From JACVRW01 sp038323835 (lineage in GTDB: Bacteria; Actinomycetota; Thermoleophilia; Solirubrobacterales; Thermoleophilaceae), in NCBI GenBank assembly GCA_038323835.1, contig JBBQHI010000016.1, forward strand, positions 9,590-73,589: a stretch of DNA of 64,000 nt, in the 5' to 3' direction. Under the pieces are notes generated by a model. The model did not search any database. It saw only the letters and a list, made by a program, of their open reading frames with translations, and had not been told where the DNA came from. Below are positions 47,519 through 57,467 of this stretch, piece after piece (the first letter of the stretch is position 1; every line of letters begins with the position of its first letter). Both the position numbers and the translations under genes were made by a program.

Positions 47519-48358
47519 ATGGATACCTTCAAGATCGGCGGCGACCTCGAGGTCGGCCGTCTCGGGTTCGGCGCTATGCGCATCACCGGCGACGGCATCT
47601 GGGGCCCGCCCGAGGATCCGAGCGAGGCCAGGGCCGTCCTGCGCCGGGTGCCCGAGCTCGGCCTGAACCTGATCGACACCGCGGACTCCTACGGCCCCGA
47701 CGTGAGCGAGGAGCTGATCGCCGAGACCCTGCACCCCTACCCGGATGGGCTCGTGATCGCCACCAAGGGCGGGCTGCGGCGCACTGGACCGGGAGAGTGG
47801 CCCCGCGATGCCCGGCCCGAGCGCCTCAAGGAGTGCTGCGAGGGCAGCCTGCGGCGGCTGCGGGTTGACCGTATCGACCTCTACCAGCTGCACTCGCCCG
47901 ACCCCGAGGTTCCCTACGCGGACTCGGTGGGCGCGCTCGGGGAGCTACAGGACGAGGGCAAGATCCGGCATATCGGCGTTTCGAACGTGTCCACCGACGA
48001 GCTCGCCGAGGCACGCGCGATCGTGGAGGTCGTGACCGTTCAGAACCGCTTCAACCTCGAGGACCGGTCCTCCGAGGACGTGCTCGAGGTATGCGCGGCC
48101 GAGGGCATCGGGTTCATCCCCTGGTTTCCCCTCGCCACCGGCCGGCTCGCCCGGCCGGGCGGACCCCTGGACGAGGTGGCCGGCGCCCACGACGCGTCTC
48201 CCGGCCAGGTCGCGCTGGCGTGGCTGCTCGCCCGCGCGGATGTGATACTCCCAATCCCCGGCACCTCCTCGGTGGAGCACCTCGAGGAGAACGTGGCCGC
48301 GGCCGACCTGCGGCTGGAGCCGGACGAGCTGGAGCGCATCGCGGCGGCCGCTGCCTGA
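47519..48358 (+). CDS. Aldo/keto reductase
   Basis: A 279-aa AKR with the catalytic motifs IDTADSYGPDVSEELI (Asp/Tyr) and ATKGGLRRTG (Lys), then RIDLYQLHSPDPEV (His) and NADPH-binding HIGVSNVSTDELAEA..PIPGTSSVEHLEEN. Substrate is unknown; relatives reduce sugars or aldehydes. It lies 29 nt after the oxidoreductase and may share its transcript. Confidence 0.9.
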   Translation: MDTFKIGGDLEVGRLGFGAMRITGDGIWGPPEDPSEARAVLRRVPELGLNLIDTADSYGPDVSEELIAETLHPYPDGLVIATKGGLRRTGPGEWPRDARPERLKECCEGSLRRLRVDRIDLYQLHSPDPEVPYADSVGALGELQDEGKIRHIGVSNVSTDELAEARAIVEVVTVQNRFNLEDRSSEDVLEVCAAEGIGFIPWFPLATGRLARPGGPLDEVAGAHDASPGQVALAWLLARADVILPIPGTSSVEHLEENVAAADLRLEPDELERIAAAAA

Positions 48359-48406
48359 GGCGGTGGGCCGCGCGCGGCGGCCCGGCCTGATACGAACCGC
48401 GCCCCG

Positions 48407-49501
48407 GTGACCCGCCTCGGCCCGATCAACCATGCCTTCGGGCGAGGTACCCCCTTCAGCGTGGGGCTGGAGGAAGAGCTGCTGCTGGTGAATGCCGGCG
48501 ACCTGGCCCTGTCACACACCGCGGCCGAGGTGGTGCCGCGGCTCGGCCTCCCGCCGGAGCGGGCCGGGCACGAGGCTTTCCTGGCCGAGCTGGAGCTGCG
48601 CTCGGAGCCGGCGGAGACGCCCGGCCGGGCGGCGGGGCAGCTGGACGAGGGCCGGGCCGCGGCGCGCGGCACCGGGGCCACGCTGCTCGCCGTGGGCCTG
48701 CACCCGTCGGGCCGGTTCGGGGACGTGGAGCTCACCGACGCGCCGCGCTACGAGCGCGTGGGCGAGGAGATGCGAGGCCTTATCCGGCGCACGCCCGAGT
48801 GCGCCCTCCACGTGCACGTGGGCATCCCGGGCGCCGACGAGGCGTGCGCGGCCCTCACCGCCCTGCGCGAGCGCCTGCCGCTGCTCGAGGGGCTGGCCGC
48901 GTCCTCGCCCTTCTGGTTCGGCCTGGACTCGGGTCTGGCCAGCGCCCGCTCGGCGCTGGTGCGCGGGTATCCCGGGCGCGGCGCGCCACCGCCGCTGCGC
49001 GTGTGGGCCGAGTACGTCGAAGAGCTGGAGGCCGTGGCGCGGGGCGGAGGGCCCAGCGACGCCGACGGGACGATGGTCTGGTGGGACGTGCGGCTCCAGC
49101 CGCGGCTGGGCACGGTGGAGATGCGCGAGCTGGACGTTCAGTCGCGGCTCGACGACGCTGCGGGGATCGCTGCACTCGTCAGCGCCATCGTGCGGCGCGG
49201 GGTGGAGGAGCCGCTCGAGCACCCGGCGGCCGGCCAGGCCGTGGCCTGGTCCTGGTTCAGCGCCTCACGCGACGGGCTGGACGCCCGGATCCTTCACGGC
49301 GACCGGCTGATGCCGTTGCGTGAAGCCACGCGGCAGCTCCTGGACGACTTGGAAAGCCAGGCCCCGGAGCTGGAGGCGGTGGAGCGGATACTGCGGGAGG
49401 GCAACGGGGCCATGCGCCAGCGCGCAGCCTTCGCGCGCGGGGGCATGACCGGGTTGCTGGAGTCGATTGCGGACGAGACGGCACGCCCGCTGGGCGCCTG
49501 A
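48407..49501 (+). CDS. Glutamate-cysteine ligase GCS2-like (YbdK/EgtA-type)
   Basis: A 364-aa carboxylate-amine ligase: FSVGLEEELLLV, then CALHVHVGIPGADEACAALT, and WWDVRLQPRLGTVEMRELDV. Members make gamma-glutamylcysteine or, in actinomycetes, act in ergothioneine synthesis (EgtA) or in uncharacterised gamma-glutamyl ligation (YbdK). I see no egtB-E nearby. Start GTG 48407. Confidence 0.85.
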   Translation: MTRLGPINHAFGRGTPFSVGLEEELLLVNAGDLALSHTAAEVVPRLGLPPERAGHEAFLAELELRSEPAETPGRAAGQLDEGRAAARGTGATLLAVGLHPSGRFGDVELTDAPRYERVGEEMRGLIRRTPECALHVHVGIPGADEACAALTALRERLPLLEGLAASSPFWFGLDSGLASARSALVRGYPGRGAPPPLRVWAEYVEELEAVARGGGPSDADGTMVWWDVRLQPRLGTVEMRELDVQSRLDDAAGIAALVSAIVRRGVEEPLEHPAAGQAVAWSWFSASRDGLDARILHGDRLMPLREATRQLLDDLESQAPELEAVERILREGNGAMRQRAAFARGGMTGLLESIADETARPLGA

Positions 49502-49503
49502 TT

Positions 49504-49562
49504 GCATGGCTGCGGTGCTCGCCCGATCACCTATCGGGCTCCGCTCCTAGCCGCCCAGGCGG
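49504..49562 (+). repeat. Palindromic intergenic repeat, copy 5
   Basis: GCCCGATC-ACC-TATCGGGC at 49521-49539 (one arm base differs), with the GGCTGCGGTGCTC and CTCCGCTCC flanks, between two convergent genes. Confidence 0.78.
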
Positions 49563-49564
49563 GA

Positions 49565-50431
49565 TTACGCCGCGTCGCGCAGGGCGGCCACGGCCTCTTC
49601 GCGCGCAAGGCGCTTGAGGGCGCGGCCCTCGAGCTGGCGCACGCGCTCGCTCGAGAGCCCGAGGCGCCGACCGGTCTCGCGTAGCGCGACCGGCTGCTCC
49701 TCATTCAGTCCGAACCGGAGCGCGATCACGTTGCGCTCCACCTCGGGGAGGGTGTCCACGGCCGCACGGAGGCTCTCGTTCGCCATCTCGTTGGCCACCT
49801 CGTCGTCGACGCTGGGACCGTCACCGGCCACCAGATCTCCTAGGGCGGTGTCGCCGTCCTCGCCGACGCCCTGATCGAGGCTCGCCGGCCCGCGGTCCGC
49901 GCGCCGGATGTCAGCCACCTCGTCGAGCGGAAGCTCGACGTGCGCGGCGATCTCTTCCTCGGTGGGCGAGCGGCCCAGATCGGCCGCCAGCTTGCGCTCG
50001 GCGTCCGCGATCTTGCGGGCTCGGGCCACGATGTGAACCGGAAGGCGCACGGTTCGGCCGGAGTTGGCCAGGCCGCGGCCGATCGCCTGGCGGATCCAGA
50101 GCGTGCCGTATGTGGAGAACTTGAAGCCCTTGCGCCAGTCGAACTTCTCGACCGCGCGGATCAGGCCCAGCATGCCCTCCTGAATCAGGTCGGTGAGGGG
50201 CAGACCCTGCCCCTGGTACTTGCGTGCCACGGAGATGACCAGCCGCAGGTTTGCGTTGACCATGCGGTCCTTGGCGGCGAGATCGCCCTTTTCAATGCGC
50301 TTGGCCAGCTCGATCTCCTCCGCTGCTGTGAGCAGCGGATAGCGACGCGCTTCGTTGAAAAAGAGCTGCAGAGAGTCCTCAAGCAGCTCAGGTGGAGTGG
50401 GTGCACTCCGGGTAACAGTTGCTTCAGCCAT
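49565..50431 (-). CDS. RNA polymerase sigma-70 factor (RpoD/SigA-like)
   Basis: A 288-aa primary-type sigma factor without region 1.1. Region 1.2 (DSLQLFFNEARRYPLLTAAEE), 2 (ANLRLVISVARKYQGQGLPLTDLIQEGMLGL with FKFSTYGTLWIRQAIGR), 3 and 4 (LPEVERNVIALRFGLNEEQP; RRLGLSSERVRQLEGRALKR) are present. Group 2 sigma or a second RpoD copy rather than the vegetative SigA is possible; RpoD is usually longer. TATACT on the minus strand (50470-50475) is a candidate -10, giving a ~35-nt leader. Confidence 0.92.
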   Translation of the reverse strand: MAEATVTRSAPTPPELLEDSLQLFFNEARRYPLLTAAEEIELAKRIEKGDLAAKDRMVNANLRLVISVARKYQGQGLPLTDLIQEGMLGLIRAVEKFDWRKGFKFSTYGTLWIRQAIGRGLANSGRTVRLPVHIVARARKIADAERKLAADLGRSPTEEEIAAHVELPLDEVADIRRADRGPASLDQGVGEDGDTALGDLVAGDGPSVDDEVANEMANESLRAAVDTLPEVERNVIALRFGLNEEQPVALRETGRRLGLSSERVRQLEGRALKRLAREEAVAALRDAA

Positions 50432-50469
50432 TAACCACGCTTCGGTTAGATAGTTCGATTGCTATCGAA

Positions 50470-50475
50470 AGTATA
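50470..50475 (-). promoter_or_regulatory. -10 box TATACT of the sigma gene
   Basis: Minus-strand TATACT, about 40 nt before ATG 50431. No clear -35. Confidence 0.4.
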
Positions 50476-50596
50476 GCGACTCTGTTCGACGCCCGTCTTG
50501 CGCCCTCCTGCCCGGGAGCGCAGAGAAATATTTGCGTGCGCAACGACCTCGGTAAACTTAGCATCAGCTGGTTACCAATCGTAAGGAGGTGGCGCG

Positions 50597-51115
50597 GTGG
50601 CCATCGGTCTACTTGCTCTACATGTATTCGTCGGACTGCTCTTCGTGGGTCACGGCGCGCAGAAACTTTTCGGCCTCTTTGGCGGCCATGGGATCGAGGG
50701 GACTGCCGGTTTCATGGATTCCATGGGCCTGCGGCCGGGTCGCGTGCACGCGATTCTTGGCGGATCCGCGGAGTTCTTCGGCGGCCTTCTGCTGGCGCTG
50801 GGGCTCCTGGTGCCGGTGGCAGCTGCCCTCCTGATCGCCACGATGGTCACGGCCGCGCTGACCGCGCATCGCGGACAGGGGATCTGGGCGACCGGTAACG
50901 GCATCGAACTGCCCCTGGTCTACGGCCTGATCGCATTTGCGCTCGCCGGAGTGGGCGCCGGAGACGTGTCGCTCGACTCCGCGCTCGGACTCGACCTAAC
51001 CGGAACCGGTTGGGCGCTGGCCGCTCTCGGCGCCGGTGTGGTGGGCGGTCTCGGGGCGATCGCCTCGGGCCGGCTCGTGGGCCACGGCTCGGGCGTGCAT
51101 GCCCAGGGCGCCTAG
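50597..51115 (+). CDS. DoxX-like membrane protein
   Basis: A 172-aa DoxX-family protein with four TM segments (GLLALHVFVGLLFVGHGAQK; GGSAEFFGGLLLALGLLVPV; AALLIATMVTAALTAHRGQG; WALAALGAGVVGGLGAIASG). The start is GTG 50597 with GGAGG 9-13 nt before it. DoxX proteins occur in quinone-linked and thiol-oxidative-stress membranes; a precise role cannot be given. The C-terminus is Gly-rich. Confidence 0.83.
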   Translation: MAIGLLALHVFVGLLFVGHGAQKLFGLFGGHGIEGTAGFMDSMGLRPGRVHAILGGSAEFFGGLLLALGLLVPVAAALLIATMVTAALTAHRGQGIWATGNGIELPLVYGLIAFALAGVGAGDVSLDSALGLDLTGTGWALAALGAGVVGGLGAIASGRLVGHGSGVHAQGA

Positions 51116-51174
51116 GCAGACTCTGCGGGCCTCCGGCTTCGGCCGGGGCCCGTGCCGTTTCGGGGGCAGCGCGC

Positions 51175-51180
51175 TACGGT
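51175..51180 (+). promoter_or_regulatory. -10 box TACGGT before the ABC exporter operon
   Basis: TACGGT plus 8 nt to ATG 51189; short or no leader. Confidence 0.45.
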
Positions 51181-51188
51181 CAGGCGCC

Positions 51189-52190
51189 ATGAGCGATACG
51201 CCCGCCATCGAGACGTCCGGCCTCGTCAGAGAGTTCAAGAAGGGCCCCCGAGCGGTGGATGGAATCGACATTCAGGTCGCGCCCGGCGAGGTGTACGGGT
51301 TCCTCGGGCCGAACGGGGCGGGGAAGTCCACCACCGTGCACATGCTCACCACGCTGCTGCCGCCCACGGCGGGGACCGCGCGGGTGGCGGGACACGACGT
51401 GGTGGAGGACGGCCCGGCGGTTCGCGCGGCGATCGGCGCCGCACTCCAGGAGGCCGCCCTCGACCCCTTCCTGACCGGACGGGACCACATGAAGCTCCAG
51501 ACCGCACTGCACGGCCTGCCCCGGGCGGAACGGGTGAGCCGCTCCAACGAGCTGCTCGAGCGCGTGGGGTTGATGGAGGCCGCCGACCGCAAGGTGCGTG
51601 GTTACTCCGGTGGCATGAAGCGTCGCCTGGACCTCGCCCTGGCGCTCGTTCACGGACCGCGGATCCTGTTCCTGGACGAGCCCACCACGGGCCTCGACCC
51701 GCAGAGCCGCTCGGCGCTGTGGAACGAGGTTCAGCGCCTGGCCACCGACGACGGGGTCACGGTCTTCCTCACCACCCAGTACCTGGAGGAGGCCGACGTG
51801 CTGGCGGACCGGATCGGCATCATCGACCAGGGACGGATCGTGGCCGAGGGCACGCCGGAGGAGCTCAAGGCGGAGATCGGGCGCCCGAGCCTCGAGGTGA
51901 TCCCGGCGGAGCCCGGTGACCTCTCCCGGATGCGCGAGGTGCTGGCCCGCTTCGGCGAGTCCGTGCCCGCCTCGCCCAAGGGCGCGGGGGTGAGGCTCTC
52001 GGGCGGTGACGCTCAGCTGGCCGACGTGGTCCGGGCCCTCGACGCCGAGGACGTGCGCATGGGTCACCTCCAGCTCCACTCGCCCACCCTCGACGACGTG
52101 TTCCTGGCCAAGACCGGCCGCCACCTCGAGGGTGCCGGCGACGGGGACGACTCGGCGGAGCCGGAGACGGCTGACCCGGTGGCCGCGTGA
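51189..52190 (+). CDS. DrrA-type ABC transporter ATP-binding protein
   Basis: A 333-aa ATPase. Walker A LGPNGAGKSTTVHML, signature YSGGMKRRLDLALAL, Walker B ILFLDEPTTGLDPQSR, H-loop LTTQYLEEADVLAD. Residues after 220 form the C-terminal regulatory domain of the daunorubicin-resistance (DrrA) class. It exports a drug or lipid with the two permeases that follow. Its stop overlaps the next start (GTGA). Confidence 0.93.
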   Translation: MSDTPAIETSGLVREFKKGPRAVDGIDIQVAPGEVYGFLGPNGAGKSTTVHMLTTLLPPTAGTARVAGHDVVEDGPAVRAAIGAALQEAALDPFLTGRDHMKLQTALHGLPRAERVSRSNELLERVGLMEAADRKVRGYSGGMKRRLDLALALVHGPRILFLDEPTTGLDPQSRSALWNEVQRLATDDGVTVFLTTQYLEEADVLADRIGIIDQGRIVAEGTPEELKAEIGRPSLEVIPAEPGDLSRMREVLARFGESVPASPKGAGVRLSGGDAQLADVVRALDAEDVRMGHLQLHSPTLDDVFLAKTGRHLEGAGDGDDSAEPETADPVAA

Positions 52191-52966
52191 AGTCCGACCT
52201 GGTTCTCCAGGTAGGGACGCTTGCCCGGCGCTCGGTGCTTCGCACCCTGCGCCAGCCGGCGATGGTGGTGCCCGCTCTCTTCTTCCCGCTTCTGCTCCTG
52301 GCCGTGAACAGCGGCGGTCTCCAGAACGCCACCAAGATCCCCGGCTTCCCCGCGCCCCGCTATCTCGACTTCGTGCTCGCCGTGTGCTTCGTGCAGGGCG
52401 GCCTCTTCGCGGCCAACAGCGCGGGCACCAACGTGGCCAGCGACGTGGAGACGGGCTTCCTCAACCGCCTGTCCCTCACGCCGCTTCGGCGCACGGCGCT
52501 GCTCGTTGGCCAGCTCGCGGGGGTGCTGGCGCTCGGCGCCATCCAGGCCACCACCTTCCTGGTGGTGGGGCTGATCGCCGGGGCGAGCATCCAGTCGGGC
52601 GTGGCCGGCGCGTTCGTGATCGCGGCGCTGGCGCTTCTCATCTCGCTCGGCTTCGGCAGCATCGGCGCCTTCGTCGCCCTCCGGACCGGCTCCGGAGAGG
52701 CGGTGCAGGGCATCTTCCCGCTGATGTTCGCCGCGCTGTTCCTGTCCTCGATGGCGCTTCCGCGGAACCTGATCCAGCAGGACTGGTTCCGCACCGTGGC
52801 CACGTGGAACCCGGTCTCGTACATCCTCGAGGGCATCCGCTCGCTGGTGATCACCGGCTGGGACGGGAAGGCCCTGGCCTACGGGTTCGGCTCGGCCGCG
52901 GCGATCGCGGTGGTCGCCCTCGTGGCGGCGTCCTCGGCGCTGCGCACCCAGATGGCGCGCACATGA
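52187..52966 (+). CDS. ABC-2 type permease, first
   Basis: A 259-aa integral membrane protein with about six TMs (QPAMVVPALFFPLLLLAVN; VLALGAIQATTFLVVGLIAG; AFVIAALALLISLGFGSIGA; SSMALPRNLIQQDWFRTVA). It begins at GTG 52187 overlapping the ATPase stop. DrrB-like half-permease. Confidence 0.88.
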   Translation: MKSDLVLQVGTLARRSVLRTLRQPAMVVPALFFPLLLLAVNSGGLQNATKIPGFPAPRYLDFVLAVCFVQGGLFAANSAGTNVASDVETGFLNRLSLTPLRRTALLVGQLAGVLALGAIQATTFLVVGLIAGASIQSGVAGAFVIAALALLISLGFGSIGAFVALRTGSGEAVQGIFPLMFAALFLSSMALPRNLIQQDWFRTVATWNPVSYILEGIRSLVITGWDGKALAYGFGSAAAIAVVALVAASSALRTQMART

Positions 52967-53739
52967 GGCTCGGCGGCCTCATTCAGGTGGGGCGTGCCGT
53001 GGGCTGGCGCTCCGTGCACAACTACTTCACCAACCCGGCCATCCTCCTCCCCGGCCTGCTCTTCCCGCTCTTCTTCTTCACCGCCTTCGCCGGCGGGCTC
53101 TCGCGCGTGGGCTCGATTCCCGGGTTCGAGTACGGGTCGAACTACACCGCCTTCGTCTACGGCTTCGTGCTGCTCCAGGCGTCGGCCTTCGGAGGCGTGT
53201 TCACCGGCTTCTCGATCGCCCGCGACTTCGAGTCCGGCTTCGCGCGCCGGCTGCTGCTGGCCGCGCCCCGGCACGGCGGCATCGTGGCCGGCTACTGGGT
53301 GGCCGCCGTCGCCCGAGCCGTGACCACGATCGTGGTGATCACCGCCGTGGCGCTGATCACGGGGATGACGGTGGTGGGTGGAGGATTGGACCTGCTCGGC
53401 CTCTACACGCTGGCACTGCTCGTGAACCTGGGGGCGATGCTCTTCGGCAGCGGCGTGGCCATGCGGCTGCGCACCATGCAGGCCGCTCCCGCGATGCAGG
53501 TGCCGGTGTTCCTGCTGCTCTTCCTGGCCCCGGTCTGGCTGCCCTACGAACTGCTCACCGGCTGGGTGCACGCGGCGGCCTCACTGAACCCGGTGACCCG
53601 CTTCCTCGAGACCGAGCGCAGCTTCCTGGCCGGCGATCCGACGCAGGTCCTGCTGGCCTTCGCCGTCGCGATCGGTCTGGCTCTCGTGGCCCTGCTCTGG
53701 GCACGCGGGGGCCTGCGCAGCGCCGAACGCGCAGCCTGA
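52963..53739 (+). CDS. ABC-2 type permease, second
   Basis: A 258-aa homologue of the preceding permease (NPAILLPGLLFPLFFFTAFAG; GFVLLQASAFGGVFTGFSIA; GLYTLALLVNLGAMLFGSG; QVPVFLLLFLAPVWLPYELL). Its ATG overlaps the previous stop (ATGA). Two different permeases imply a heterodimeric channel. Confidence 0.88.
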   Translation: MRLGGLIQVGRAVGWRSVHNYFTNPAILLPGLLFPLFFFTAFAGGLSRVGSIPGFEYGSNYTAFVYGFVLLQASAFGGVFTGFSIARDFESGFARRLLLAAPRHGGIVAGYWVAAVARAVTTIVVITAVALITGMTVVGGGLDLLGLYTLALLVNLGAMLFGSGVAMRLRTMQAAPAMQVPVFLLLFLAPVWLPYELLTGWVHAAASLNPVTRFLETERSFLAGDPTQVLLAFAVAIGLALVALLWARGGLRSAERAA

Positions 53740-53750
53740 TCTCAGGGATG

Positions 53751-53756
53751 TAGTCT
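53751..53756 (+). promoter_or_regulatory. -10 box TAGTCT, leaderless cupin
   Basis: TAGTCT plus 6 nt to ATG 53763, in the ABC operon's end. Confidence 0.5.
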
Positions 53757-53762
53757 GGGGCC

Positions 53763-54191
53763 ATGGCCGACGAGGTAAATGAAGTCGTGGAGGGCGAGGG
53801 CTACGCCGTCGCGAACGTGGACGGCCTGGGCGACGGTCCGGGCTTTCGCAAGGTGCGCCGCGAGCTGGGGGTGACCGCCTTCGGCGTCAACGCCATCGAG
53901 ATCCCGGTGGGGATCGAGACCGGCCGCCACTTCCACGACGAGCAGGAGGAGCTCTACTTCGTGCACCGCGGCACGCTGGAGTTCATGTTCGGGGACGGCA
54001 CGAGCCGGGTGCTCGGTCCCGGCGGCCTGGCCCGGGTGGATGCCGCCACCGTGCGGAAGATCAAGAACGTGGGCGACGAGCCCGCGCTCTACCTGATCAC
54101 CGGCGGCAAGGACGGCTACGTCGGTCGCGACGGACGCGTGCCCGAGGGCGACGAGTCCGCCCGCGTGCAGGTCTCCGACCCGCAGGGCTGA
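53763..54191 (+). CDS. Cupin-domain protein
   Basis: A 142-aa single-cupin protein. The metal-binding motif reads GRHFHDEQEELYFVHRGTLEF with the second part PGGLARVDAATVRKIKNV. Cupins range from isomerases to dioxygenases and sensors; nothing specific here. The end DGRVPEGDESARVQVSDPQG is unstructured. It lies before the formate dehydrogenase operon but has its own promoter. Confidence 0.85.
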   Translation: MADEVNEVVEGEGYAVANVDGLGDGPGFRKVRRELGVTAFGVNAIEIPVGIETGRHFHDEQEELYFVHRGTLEFMFGDGTSRVLGPGGLARVDAATVRKIKNVGDEPALYLITGGKDGYVGRDGRVPEGDESARVQVSDPQG

Positions 54192-54251
54192 GCCGGTGAC
54201 CCGGACCACGGGGTAGCGATGGCGGCGGGCGGGTAAGGGACTCCCGAGAGC

Positions 54252-57200
54252 GTGGACCGGGACCGGAAGCGCAGTACCGGATGGACCGAGCGACTACCGC
54301 CGCTGGTCCGGCAGCTGCGCGACCCGCTAGGACTCGGCAAGGCGTCGCGCTCGCGCCGATCGAGCACGCTCCGGCCCCGGATTGCCGACGCGGACACCGA
54401 GGTCCGCTCCGTCTGCCCGTACTGCGCCGTGGGCTGCGGCCAGCGGGTGTTCGCCAAGGACGGGCGGGTGATCCAGATCGAGGGCGACCCGGACAGCCCG
54501 ATCTCACGGGGGCGGCTGTGCCCCAAGGGCTCGGCCTCCGAGGGCCTCGTGAACAGCCTCTCGCGCGAGTACCGGGTCAAGTACCGCCGTCCGCACGGCA
54601 CGGAGTGGGAAGAGCTGGACCTCGAGACGGCCACGGACATGATCGCCGACCGGGTGATGGCCGCCCGCGCCGAGACCTGGGAGGAGCACGCGGAGGGGGA
54701 CCCGCGCACCCGCCTCGCCCGGACACGCGGCTTCGCCTTCTACGGCGGGGCCACGCTGGACAGCGAGGAGAACTACCTGATCAAGAAGCTCTTCACCGCG
54801 CTCGGCGCGGTGCAGATCGAGAACCAGGCCCGCATATGACACTCCTCCACGGTCCCCGGTCTGGGGACCTCGTTCGGTAGAGGCGGCGCCACCACCTTCC
54901 AGCAGGACCTCCAGAACTCGGACTGCATCGTGATCCAGGGGTCCAACATGGCCGAGTGCCACCCGGTCGGCTTCCAGTGGGTGATGGAGGCCAAGGCCCG
55001 GGGGGCGAAGGTGATCCACGTGGACCCGCGCTTCACGCGCACGAGCGCCATGGCCGACCTCCACGTGCCCATCCGCGCGGGCTCCGACATCGCCTTCCTC
55101 GGCGGGCTGGTGCGCTACGTGCTGGAGAACGGCCTCGAGTTCCGCGAGTACGTGCGCCACTACACCAACGCCCCGGTGATCGTGAAGCCCGGCTTCGAGG
55201 ACACCGAGGACCTGGACGGGCTGTTCTCGGGCTGGGATCCGGAGAGGGGGGTGTACGACAACTCCACGTGGAGCTACGCCGGGGTGGACCACGAGGCCGA
55301 CGTGTCCGGTGAGCAGGCGCATGGCGCCCACGGCATCCCGCTCGAGAAGGGGTTGCCGCCGCAGATGGACTTCGACCTCAAGCACCCGCGCTGTGTGTTC
55401 CAGATCCTGAAACGTCACTTCAACCGCTACACCCCGGAGGTGGTGGAGCGGATCTGCGGCGTCTCACGGGCGGACTTCCGGCGCGTGGCGGAGGCGCTGT
55501 GCGCCAACTCGGGGCCCGATCGCACCTCCGCGCTCGTCTACGCGGTGGGCTGGACGCAGCACACCGTGGGCGTGCAGTACATCCGCACCGCGGCCATCCT
55601 CCAGCTGCTCCTGGGCAACATCGGGCGCCCAGGCGGCGGGATCCTGGCCCTGCGCGGCCACGCGAACATCCAGGGCTCCACCGATATCCCGACGCTGTAC
55701 AACATTTTGCCCGGCTACATACCGATGCCGAGCCCCCAGCCGGAGCCCGGGCTCCACAGTTTCGTGGAGGCCAACGCTCCGCAGACCGGGGCCTGGGGCG
55801 ACCTCGACGCCTACCTGGTGAGCATGCTGAAGGCGTGGTGGGGGGACGCGGCCACGGCCGAGAACGACTTCTGCTTCGGGCATCTGCCGCGGATCGACGG
55901 CGACCACTCGATCTACTCCACCTTCGACCGCATGCTCGACGGCAAGGTGAGGGGGTTCTTTGCCGTGGGCCAGAACCCGGCCGTGGGCAACGCCAACTCG
56001 AAGCTCCACCGGCTTGCCATGACGAAGCTCGACTGGCTGGTGGTGCGCGACCTGATGGAGATCGAGACCGCGTCGTTCTGGAAGGACGGGCCGGAGATCG
56101 AGACCGGAGAGCTGGTCACCGAGGACATCGCCACCGAGGTGTTCTTCATGCCGGCGGCGGCGCACACGGAGAAGGACGGCTGCTTCACCAACACCCAGCG
56201 CCTGCTCCAGTGGCACGAGAAGGCGGTGGAGCCGTCCGGAGACTGCCGCTCCGATCTCCACTTCTTCTTCCACCTGGGACGCAAGATCCGCGAGCGGCTG
56301 GCCGGGTCGGCCGAGGCGCGCGACCGCCCGCTGCTCGACCTCACCTGGGACTACCCGGTGAAGGGCCCCACCGACGAGCCGGATGCGGCCGAGGTGCTGC
56401 GCGAGATCGGAGGCCGCGGGGCGGAGGGCGGGCACATCCCCCGCTACGGCGAGCTGCGGGCCGACGGCTCCACCAGCTGCGGCTCGTGGATTCATGCGGG
56501 TGTGTTCGCGGATGGCGTGAACCAGGCCGCGCGCCGCCGCCCCGGGCGTGAGCAGAACTGGGTGGCGAGCGAGTGGGGCTGGGCCTGGCCCGCGAACACC
56601 CGCATCCTCTACAACCGCGCGTCGGCCGACCCGGAGGGCAGGCCGTGGTCGGAGCGCAAGCGCTACGTGTGGTGGGACGAGGAGGCCGGGCGATGGACCG
56701 GCGTGGACCATCCAGACATCGGCCCGCCGGACAAGCGTCCGGACTTCGAGCCGGGCGAGGACGACGTACGCGGGCTTGCCGCCCTGCGCGGCACCGCCCC
56801 GTTCATCACGCAGGCCGACGGCCTGGGCTGGCTGTTCGCGCCCACCGGCGTGGTGGACGGGCCGCTGCCCACGCACTACGAACCTCAGGAGTCGCCCGCG
56901 CGCAACCCGCTCTACGGGCAGGAGCGCAATCCGATGCGCGAGCGCTACCAGCGGCCGGAGAACCCCTACCACCCGGTGGCGGGCGACCCCGGCAGCGAGG
57001 TCTTCCCCCACGTGGTGACGACCTACCGGATCACCGAGCACCACACCGCCGGCGGCATGTCGCGCACGATTCCTTACCTGAACGAGCTCCAGCCCGAGCT
57101 GTTCTGCGAGCTGTCCCCGGAGCTGGCGGGGGAGCGCGGGCTCGAGCACGGGGGCTGGGCCACGATCGTCACGGCCCGCTCGGCCATCGAGGCGCGTGTG

Positions 57201-57467
57201 CTGGTAACCGAGCGGATGCGGCCCGTGACGGTGGACGGGCGGACGATCCACCAGATTGGCGTGCCCTTCCACTGGGGTTCGAAGGGCCTCGTGACCGGCG
57301 ACACGGTGAACGACCTCTTCCCGATCGTGCTCGACCCCAACGTGCACATCCAGGAGGTGAAGGCGGCCACCTGCGACGTGCGGCCCGGCCGCCGTCCGCG
57401 GGGCCCCGCCCTGCTCGGGCTCGTGGAGGAGTACCGCAGCCGGGCCGGGATGCGGGAGCGGACGTGA
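54252..57467 (+). CDS. Formate dehydrogenase alpha subunit, selenocysteine-containing
   Basis: A 1071-aa molybdopterin enzyme oxidising formate to CO2. The N-terminal 4Fe-4S cysteines are C55, C58, C62 and C90 (VCPYCAVGCGQ; GRLCPKG). At codon 196 the frame has TGA (54837-54839); homologues have Cys at that place in the ARxCHSSTV context, and the frame continues with full homology (HSSTVPGLGTSFGRGGATTF), so it is read as selenocysteine. The hairpin 54851-54869 is a good SECIS. No Tat signal is visible at the N-terminus, so it may be cytoplasmic-facing. The start is GTG 54252. Followed by fdhB and nrfD with 4-nt overlaps. Confidence 0.92.
54837..54839 (+). other. UGA recoded as selenocysteine
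   Basis: In-frame TGA at codon 196 of fdhA, aligned with the catalytic Sec/Cys of formate dehydrogenases, with a SECIS-like hairpin 11 nt downstream. Confidence 0.85.
54851..54869 (+). promoter_or_regulatory. Bacterial SECIS-like hairpin
   Basis: GGTCCCC-GGTCT-GGGGACC: 7-bp perfect stem whose loop has GGUCU, as in the E. coli fdhF SECIS recognised by SelB. The loop lies about 18-22 nt after the UGA. Confidence 0.8.

Noticed and set aside
54252..54839. Short formate dehydrogenase fragment ended by TGA
   Set aside because: Homology continues in the same frame after the TGA and a SECIS hairpin follows, so it is read as selenocysteine, not a truncation.
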